Positions 56,224-64,000 of a stretch of 64,000 nucleotides of DNA are shown here, piece after piece. The notes under the pieces were generated by a model that saw only the letters and a list, made by a program, of their open reading frames with translations, made no database searches and had not been told where the DNA came from. Each line of letters opens with the position of its first letter. Position 1 is the first letter of the stretch. Origin of the DNA: Brachionus plicatilis (taxonomy: Eukaryota > Rotifera > Eurotatoria > Ploima > Brachionidae); NCBI GenBank assembly GCA_010279815.1, contig QEOQ01000191.1, forward strand, positions 3,454 to 67,453. Direction: 5' to 3'. The translations under genes and the position numbers were made by a program.

Positions 56224-56694
56224 TATCTCGAAGAAAAACCGGTCGAATGTTACGCCAAAATTACTCCAGCTGATGTGGTTTTCTTTGAAACCTTTTGAGC
56301 CAGCAGTAAGAAAAATGGTCAGGCAAATAGTCAATCAAGTGGGCAAGTAATGGCACGTTCAAAATCAAACCATCGGTTAGAACTTGAGCGATGAGAATGA
56401 GCATCAAATGAAACTTTCAAGAAATTCGAAGGATTTTGCAATTTGTTTTTTTTTTTTTTTTCCTCAGTTAAGGAATTTTCATCTTTTTTTTTCATGTCAT
56501 TTTCATTTTTTTCTGTTGTTTATTTTTTTTTGTTTATTTTGTTGTTGTTTATTTAAAAGGGATAGGAAGTTGGTGTCCCTTTTGGACGCCTTAAAAGCGT
56601 GAGAGATGTAAGACCCGGTTTTTAATAGTGTGTTTGGGATCAAGGCAAAAGAAACATCGTTGTTGCAATGTTTTTTTTTATTCCAGGGTTTGTA
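56224..56694 (+). other. Right half of the split ORF and LTR-like start
   Basis: 56224-56391 continues the open frame of 49306-49548 once the Tc1 element is removed, with one TGA at 56296. A T-rich tract follows (56446-56560). TGTAAGACCCGGTTTTTAATAG at 56608 resembles the start of an LTR and is similar to TGTGTGAGACCCGATCC at 49094. Tc1 copy 2 interrupts this stretch at 56695. Confidence 0.4.
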
Positions 56695-58389
56695 CAGTAT
56701 GTCTAGAAAGTTTAGAACATTACTAAAAAATTTATAAAAAAAATTTTAAGGAGTTAAAATCTTAAATTATAATACATTTACATATAATGTTAACTATACC
56801 ATCTTAAAGATAATTTTATTAGCTTTCTTTTGATATATAGATTTTTCAAAAAAAATTTCTGAACACTCCAGAACCCATTTAAAAAAAACAGATAAAATCG
56901 AAAAAATAAAATAGTCCTCAAAGTTTAGAACAATAATTTTATCTTAAAATTTTACCACACCTTGACAATTACTGGCCATTTTTTGTCACACAATGCTTGG
57001 AATGTCTTTTCATACTGTTTGCTTGCACTTTTTACGTTTGATTTATTATTTTTGGATTTTAAAATCGGTCATTTTATTGAGTTGTACCATTTTGGCGTTT
57101 TTTCCAAAAAAATGGGCACAAAAAATGTATCTGAGGCTCAAAGGTGGCAAATAATTGGTCTATTGAAGGATAAGACCAAATTTCAACAAGAAATAGCTGA
57201 TCTGGTAGGAGTTTCGAGAAAATGTGTGATTACAACAAAGCGCAATTATCAGAAGACATCCGTAGTCAAAGAATTACCAAGGTCTGGTAGACCCCGAAAG
57301 CTTACCAGTCGAGATGAGTCGTACATTTTTAGAAAGGTCAGAATCAATCCTACAACAGGCTATAGACAGCTATCCTCTGATTTTAGTTATAATTTTCCAA
57401 ATGTTACTGTTAGTAAAGGCACTATAGAAAAGTTCTATTAAACAAAAAATACAGTCGTATACTGCAATAAAAAAACAGCTTTTGACTGTATTGGATCGAT
57501 CGAAAAGGCTCAAATGGTGCAAAGAACGACAAAGATGGACTGTTAATGACTGGTCAAAAGTTGTTTTTAGTGACGAGTCTAATTTCGAAGTATTAAACAG
57601 AAAATCTAGAGTGTTTGTAAAACGTTTTGCAAACTAAAAGTATCACCCCAAGTTTTGTTTACCATGTTTACAAAATGGTGGAGATTCGGTTGGTATTTGG
57701 GGATGTATTAATTATAAAGGTACTGGGTATTGCTCTATTTATACAGGCAGAATTAATCAATTTGTGTACATGGACACTCTGTAAAATAACTTATTACCAT
57801 CAGCCGAGATATTTTTTGATCAGAGTCAAGATTGGATTTTTCAGCAGGATGGCGCTAGTGCACATACTGCTCATTCCGTTCGAGATTGGTTGAAAGAAAA
57901 ACAAATAACAGTTCTCCCCTAGTGCCCAAGATCACCTGATCTCAATCCAATAGAGAATTTATGGTCATATATTGACCACAAAATGATCAATACAAAAATT
58001 ACGTCAGGAGAGCATTTAAAAAGAGTTCTTTTTGATGAATGTTTGAAAGTTCCTAGTGAAGTAGTAAGAAACATGATTGAATCTATGCCAAAACGTGTCG
58101 CTGAGTGTATTAAAGCTAAGGGTGGGTATTTTAAATGTTAAAAAATAAATGTTCTAAATTTTGTAGACATTTTTTTTGTTAAAAAATTTCCCTCCTTTTT
58201 TTTTTTTTTGCGGTTTTTTTACTTCGATTTTTTTTTCTTTCCTAGTTTTTGTACTTTTCCGATAAAAAAATTCTTTTTAAATAAATTTCAAAAAAAAATA
58301 TCTTTTAATTTTTTTATTTAGCCGCACGGCTTTCAAGAATCAAACCATGCAAAAAAAAATTAAATGTTCTTAATATTCTATACATACTG
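56695..58389 (+). mobile_element. Tc1-like transposon, complete ends, DD34E
   Basis: 1695 bp with ends CAGTATGTCTAGAAAGTTTA... and ...AATATTCTATACATACTG, flanked by TA at 56693-56694 and 58390-58391. A single decayed transposase gene lies between (57111-58141). Size and layout are those of a full-length Tc1 element. Confidence 0.88.
57111..58141 (+). pseudogene. Tc1 transposase, nearly complete
   Basis: Start MGTKNVSEAQRWQIIGLLKD with a bipartite helix-turn-helix (GVSRKCVITTKRNY, RSGRPRKLTSRDE). First Asp in VVFSDESNFE (near 57573), second in IFQQDGASAHTA (near 57847), Glu in SPDLNPIENLW (near 57952); 34 residues separate the last two, giving DD34E. It ends MPKRVAECIKAKGGYFKC. It is broken by a frameshift near 57435 and stops near 57637, 57782 and 57919, so it is inactive but recent enough to read throughout. 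About 345 residues would be the family length. Confidence 0.88.
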
Positions 58390-58391
58390 TA

Positions 58392-58986
58392 TTTGGTACT
58401 AATAGATTTTTGAACTTGTTAATTTATTTTGGTTGGGTACGAGACATGAACTCTTCTCAGCCCATCCGCCTTCTATAAATTTCTCATTGAAGATCTCTCT
58501 TATTAGTCTATTCAAAGTCTATTCAAATATAAACTTCCAACTTAAATGACTTTTGACATATCTTCTTTCGATATTAACCTAAAGAGATGAGTAAGTAGAT
58601 CACGGTAAGTAAAAGGACGATCATGACTCTTTACATTCAGTTTGAATTGAATTTTTATCATAAATTCAATATCATCAAATGGAATTTCGGAAATTTCCTC
58701 AGTTGTTAACCATTTGAATTTAAAAATGTTTTTTTCTAATATATTTTATGTTAATTTCTATTTTTAGTAAATGATTTTAATCAGAAAAAATGTGTAATTA
58801 AAAGCAAATAAAGAACATTTCAATGAATTTTTAATATTTTGTTGTTGTTGTTGAAAAATTATAAAATCCTGCTCCTTTTTTTAAATATACTTTTGCCAGA
58901 CTTGAATATCATTTGTTTAAATAAATTTTAAAATAATATTTTATTTTTTTGTTGGATAAATAAATTGAATATTGAAAATTAAACGA
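58392..58986. other. Upstream region of cofilin copy 2
   Basis: Contains mixed repeat debris (GGTTGGGTACGAGACATGAAC at 58431) and a (TTG)n run at 58840-58850. The promoter of the downstream gene should lie here; no element was identified. Confidence 0.4.
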
Positions 58987-59620
58987 ATGGCCAATGGTCA
59001 ATGTACAGAGGAGGAACTTGCCCAAGTCGATGAGGCATTTTCGTTGTTTTACAAAGAAATGGTAATTTTTTTTTATTTTTCAAATCAGTCTTTGGCAAAT
59101 TTTGTCGTAGGCATCGGGTTTTTCGGTCGACTTAGAGCTTGAAAAAGCATATCACATGTTTAACAAGGATAGAAAAGAGCTTTATTTGGCATGTAAATAT
59201 TCAAGTGATGATAAAAAGCTAATTTTGGATCAAAAAGGACCTTTAAAAAAAAAGACTGCAGAATCTTATGCTGAAAAAAGTATTTTACTTCTGAAATTAT
59301 TTTTTATATTGTTTAATTATTTTTGGCTTTAAGATAAGCACTGGGAGGAATTGATTAGCAAATTGCCTGAGGATGAGATTCGGTTTATTCCTATTCAAGT
59401 GGAATACAAAGACGTCATGGGAAAGAATCAAAATGATGTTTTGATAATATTATGGAGCCCAGATGCAGTAAATATAATGAAAAAAATGGAAGTCGAATCA
59501 CACAAGCCAGTGATAATGAGATGTTTGCCTGGAGCAAGAGAATGCATTGAGATTAAATCAAAAACTGACTGGAATTTGGAAAAAATTGTGAAAGATAAAC
59601 TAAAAGGTTCTTTAGACTAA
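58987..59620 (+). CDS. ADF/cofilin-like protein, copy 2, with calmodulin-like first exon
   Basis: Exons 58987-59061, 59111-59279 and 59334-59620 (GT/AG; frames fit); 176 residues. The last two exons encode the same ADF-H domain as copy 1. The last exon differs by one base in 287 (Lys to Met in YKDVMGKNQ); exon 2 carries about ten changes and lacks the nine bases coding for GSL/SLG. Exon 1 adds 25 residues, MANGQCTEEELAQVDEAFSL, ending FYKEM. This resembles the first helix of calmodulin/troponin C (TEEQ-IAEFKEAFSLF) and not a cofilin. The final Met of exon 1 aligns with the lone start codon of copy 1, so cofilin translation could also begin there. Actin severing is expected; an effect of the extension is unknown. 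Confidence 0.78.
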
Positions 59621-59849
59621 GGTTTTTTTTTAAATTTAGTATTTTTCAAAAAATATTGAATATTTAACTTTTTAATTATTAACATTTTTTGAATTGAAAA
59701 AATCTCATTTAAAAAAGCGAACTTTTTTTCATTTTTAAAGTTCTTTGATATTCTTTTTTCGCTTTGAACTGATATTCTGACTTATTTTTAAATATATAAA
59801 CAGCGGAAAATTGTAATAAATCAATTTGATAGAATATGAAATAAATAAA

Positions 59850-60229
59850 GGCATAGTGAACTTCAACTACAAATTGAACAATAATACTTCATTTTTTAAT
59901 AAATTAAAATTAAAGTTAATAAAAAATATTAGAAAAAATACTGCAACATAGTGCAACATACTTTGCTGCACTTTTTTTACCTAAAATAATTTTCCTCTTG
60001 TTAAAAAAAAGACAAAAAATTAAGAGTCAATAAGATTTAAATAGATTATTGATTTGATTTACAAAATAAAAGAAAGCAAAAATTTTATTTTATTAGTAAA
60101 ATAGGCGCAACAAAGTATCCCAGTGCACTATGCTGCAGTATTTTTTCTAATATTCTTTATTAACTTTAATTTTAATTTATTAAAAAATGAAGAATTTTTG
60201 TTCAATTTGTAGTTGATATTCACAAAACC
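59850..60229. mobile_element. Foldback MITE, TTCACAAAACC family
   Basis: The arms GTGAACTTCAACTACAAATTG...ATACTGCAACATAGTG (59857-59960) and their mirror (60120-60222) pair along about 100 bp, with a loop of about 150 bp. Outer ends GGCATAGTGAA/TTCACAAAACC match the family at 43284. No clear target duplication. Confidence 0.8.
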
Positions 60230-60449
60230 AGAGTCTATTTCAAACTTAATAATTTTCTCTATCATAATGTTTTGAATAATTGAAAATAAAATTATTATCT
60301 AGAAAAAAAATTAGTTTATAGAATAGAATATAATTAAATACAAAAATATAATTAAATAATTTAATTTCAATTCTTTATCAATTGGTTTTTAAACTAATTT
60401 TTCAATAAATTAATAATTAATATATCAAAGAATTTAGTGAGATAATTAA

Positions 60450-60584
60450 GGGAGAGTGAAGTTGGGATCAATTTTTATCTGGAGCATAAAATTTTTTACC
60501 AATATTCATATTGAAAAAGTTATTAATGTTTTATCTAAACCAAATTTCTATGCTTCATAAAATTGTTTCCAACTTCACTCTCCC
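60450..60584. repeat. 135-bp MITE-like inverted repeat
   Basis: GGGAGAGTGAAGTTGG at the left end and CCAACTTCACTCTCCC at the right end are exact complements over 16 bp. The interior is AT-rich and partly palindromic. No duplication is visible at the flanks. Confidence 0.75.
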
Positions 60585-63500
60585 GAAAATTTATAAAGAT
60601 GTGATAAATAATTTAAGATAAAAAAGACTAAATTTGTTTTTTCTTTATCGTATTTTTGTTTTCTATATTAATTCATAATCGATTAGTATTATTTTTTACT
60701 TAATGATTTAAGAATTTGCAATTTATTTTATTGTTTTTATCATTTTTAAATATCTGAAGAGTTACATTCTCATCAAGTCCAACCAAAGGATTAAATTTAA
60801 TTTCCTTAAATAAATTGAATAGATGATTATTTTTATTATATTAGGAAAATATTCCAAAAAATTTCTTTCTAGAAAGATCAAAACTTGTCTTTTAAGCATT
60901 GAATTTGAGAAAGAGAAAAAACAGTTTTTAATCATTTAAATGAATTGAGTGCAAAAGTTGAATTTTGCATCGGATTATTTTTTTAAAACTTAAGTATGTT
61001 TTTTTTCATAATTTTTGAAAATTAACATTCAGCATAAAATCATTTGTTTTATTTAATTTAAAAAAAAATTCATTTTGGAAATATTCTATTTAAAAGGCTT
61101 TGATTTTGATAAAATTCAAAAATTTTAAGAAAACGGATCGTAATTAAAAATAAAAAAAATTTAAATTCAAGTTCTGTAGGCCTCCTACAAAATTAATTTC
61201 AAATTTTAAAGAGGTTGGTTATTTTTACTAAAAATTTAATCTATTTAAATTGTAATAATCAATTCGATAAATAGTGTTCATTCGTTTTAATTGTTTTAAT
61301 TACAAAGAAACAAAAAAATTTTTCTCAGATATGTACTTTTTCATTAGTTGACAAGATTATCTAATTAATATAGTAGTTTAAGAGAATAGTAAATTTGAGA
61401 AGACTCATCATAAATATCTATGCTATTCTTAAATAATAATAATTGTTTAGTCTCTAAATTATTTATTCCAATTTTTCGGAAAAAGTTTTGATCTGTAACA
61501 AATTATAAAATTTCTTAATTTTTTAAATTCAAAAATTATATAATTTATTATTTTTAAAAACGAATAAATAAAATTATTTTTCTACCTAAAAATTGTCTAA
61601 CATTAATTAATTAATTATTTAGTTCAGAAACCATTGATTTAAAATACATCATTTTAAATTGGTCTTATTAGGATTAAAAATCGATAATTAATTCATAATA
61701 TCTTATTACCATTTTCATAAATACAAGTTAAAATACTTTCTAACTTTTTCCATTTTATTTGGATTATTTAAATTATACTTCAAATTTTATATAAAGACCA
61801 AAAATAAATTACAATATGAAAAATTTGTTTTAGTTTTCCTTTTTTAAATTTTTATCTTTGAGTGTTTTATCTTCATTTAAATTCTTTTTTAGGTTAATTT
61901 TTAAGATTGCAATTGCGTAATTAATCTTAAATTTAAAAAAGGAAAAAAAAGTTCCATGTTTATTTTATTAAGAAAAGAAACTTCTACATAATTTAAGTAA
62001 AAATTTTATTTGAAAATTGTGATTTTGATTAACAAAGAAGATTTGTTTTGATTTAGCTTAAAAAAATAAGCACTAAAATTTTTTGACACATCAAAAAATA
62101 TCAATCAGTTATTTGTTTTAGTATGGAAATTTTAAATAAAGCCTCTATCTATTGAAAATCATTTTTAACTCTTACATCATCCTTGTCAAATTTTATATGA
62201 TATTTGACGGAAGAGTTAAATTAACTTTAAAATTAAAATTGTAATTTTTTTCACTATATTTTAATTTCCTCAGCTAGCGGAACTCTATTTGCAATCGATT
62301 GTTCATTGTTCAATATTTTAAGTAATTCCTTGGATTCAAGCAATTTGTATATATAAATTATTATTATAGCTCGTATTGTCAAAATAAGACAGGAAGCAAT
62401 GAATTATATAAATTAATTGAAAAAAAAACAATTTATTGCTGAAAATTCAATAATAATTTTTAAGCATCTAAACCCCTTTTATTTTAATTGAAGCTAAAAG
62501 CTACTCTACTTATTCTTAAATAAATGAATAAATATCTTTCAATTTCATCAATAATAGAAATTTGTTGTATTTTTTTTTATTTTATGTTAATATTCACAAA
62601 AAATTTTTTTAGTTGAAGATCGTCTCCGGGGAAATTTATCATAAAAATTATTTTCTGTCCATTTCGAGTATCATTCAAAAATAAGAGCGGTTTATTTTTA
62701 AACTATTTATTTGACAGTTTATAAAAAACGCCAAATTATTTTTTAAGTATAATTTTTTTATTTTTTTGGCATCAGCTTTATCTGTTCTAATAAGTGATTT
62801 TAAGGCAAATTGAAGTTTCAGATCAAATTTTAAGATCAAAACGATCATTTAAAATTTTAAAACTTAATTAATCAAATGATTTTGATAATTTTAAAGAAAT
62901 AATTACTAGACATTACTTGATATACTATGTCTAATAGCGGTTCATTTTCAAATTAACGTCAAAATTATTGATCTCTACTTTATTTAACAAAAACAATCAA
63001 CAATTTGAATAATTCAGGTTTAGTTAATTCAAAAATTCAAATTTATAACTTTTAATCCATTCACTCAAACTGATATAATTGTATTTTTTCACCTAAATAA
63101 ATAATATATTTAAAACAGTTAATTTTCTTGTCTTAAAAAGTAAGTTTTTATTAAAATCAATTAAAATATTTTAACTTATTAAAGTTCAATAAAAAGGGAC
63201 ATTTTAAAATTTTAAATATGAATATAAACTTGACATGACATGTCAAGTAATTGCTTTTGAAAAAACTTTTTTTTTCTCTTTTATTGAGAAAAATATTACA
63301 ATTTATATTTTGATCTTTTGATTTTGAATTTTCCGATTTTAAAAGATCTTTATCTGAGAATTGTTTATCTTTTCTAAATTTTAAATTAATAAGGATTTAA
63401 AATTAACAAAATTCAAAAATATTCAAGATAAAAAGAGAGTCAGAAAATATTATAAAATTAATAAAGTCCTGGTTATGGTGTATGGAATTTTTAATAAAAA

Positions 63501-64000
63501 ATCTTTGATGTGATTAATTGAGCAAAAATTAGCATTAAGTTCAATCTTTTTTCAATGTTTCAAAATTATTAGTCTTTTACAACCAGTGTTTTTTAGCTAT
63601 TAAAAAGTACATTTTTGACAATTGCTTGATTGAATCGCTTGGAGAAATCGTGGCTATATTTTAACTGAAAGTTTGATTAAAAAAATACAATTATTAATTA
63701 ACTTAAAGTAATTTAATTATCCTGAATTGAATAAATTTTGATTAATTATATCAAGTCATTGGGGAGACTTGGTGATCATGACAGCAAAAGCACTAAGTAG
63801 AAAATAAATTATTTTTCAAATACATAATAAAGTATTTATTCTATCAGGCTGTAATTTTATTTTTCCTTTAAAATTTTTAAAATTTGTCAAAAAAAATTTT
63901 ATAAACTAGTCATTGAAAAATTGATTTTTAATTATACAAAAATTGCTTTTATTTTAAAGAGATTAATTTTTAATTTTTGATACTAGTGTGATCTGTTTAG
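60585..64000. other. AT-rich intergenic region
   Basis: No gene, RNA or recognisable transposon. A near-palindrome ACTTGACATGACATGTCAAGT at 63228-63248 is the only compact structure noticed. Confidence 0.5.

Noticed and set aside
63228..63248. Regulatory palindrome ACTTGACATGACATGTCAAGT
   Set aside because: Isolated, with no gene nearby and no second copy seen.

Overview
The window looks like nuclear DNA of a small invertebrate with a very AT-rich genome. The evidence is spliced genes with tiny introns (45-204 bp), metazoan gene families (a family B GPCR, a neuropeptide precursor, ADF/cofilin) and a heavy, deeply nested load of eukaryotic transposons. A monogonont rotifer of the Brachionus type is my best guess, but this is inference from style and not a proven assignment. 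No bacterial operons, rRNA, tRNA or CRISPR were recognised.

Layout. 1-9.9 kb: a composite inverted-repeat transposon (53-9893). A MULE-like element with a 9-bp target duplication sits in its left arm. A hAT transposase gene inside it is split by an essentially intact CR1/Jockey-type LINE with ORF1 and ORF2. 9.9-14.8 kb: a Gypsy fragment, a decayed CACTA/EnSpm transposase and a decayed LINE. 18.2-23.4 kb: the host gene island, with a four-exon secretin-family GPCR on + converging on a three-exon prohormone-4/IDLSRF-like neuropeptide precursor on -. 25.7-26.6 kb: a GC-rich non-autonomous hAT element. 27-29.9 kb: Gypsy gag and LINE RT relics. 30-42.4 kb: palindromic MITEs and a Tc1-like element (31717-42443). 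That Tc1 element was interrupted by an 8.9-kb TIR element with no target duplication (33435-42355), itself carrying a mariner relic, a chitin-binding exon relic and a 5'-truncated Gypsy with an extra 3' ORF. 44.3-44.8 kb and 59.0-59.6 kb: two close copies of an ADF/cofilin gene. 45.9-58.4 kb, between them: hAT and Gypsy relics, a Tc1 element carrying a solo LTR and a 4.6-kb Gypsy element, and a second Tc1 element of the DD34E type. 60.6-64 kb: AT-rich sequence with nothing recognised.

How the parts relate. The mobile elements do not act as one system; they record successive insertions whose order can be read from target duplications and interrupted repeats. The host genes are few: one receptor, one secreted peptide precursor and an actin-dynamics gene pair. 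The second cofilin copy appears to have gained a calmodulin-like first exon. Exon boundaries were placed by eye from GT/AG sites, reading frame and family similarity.
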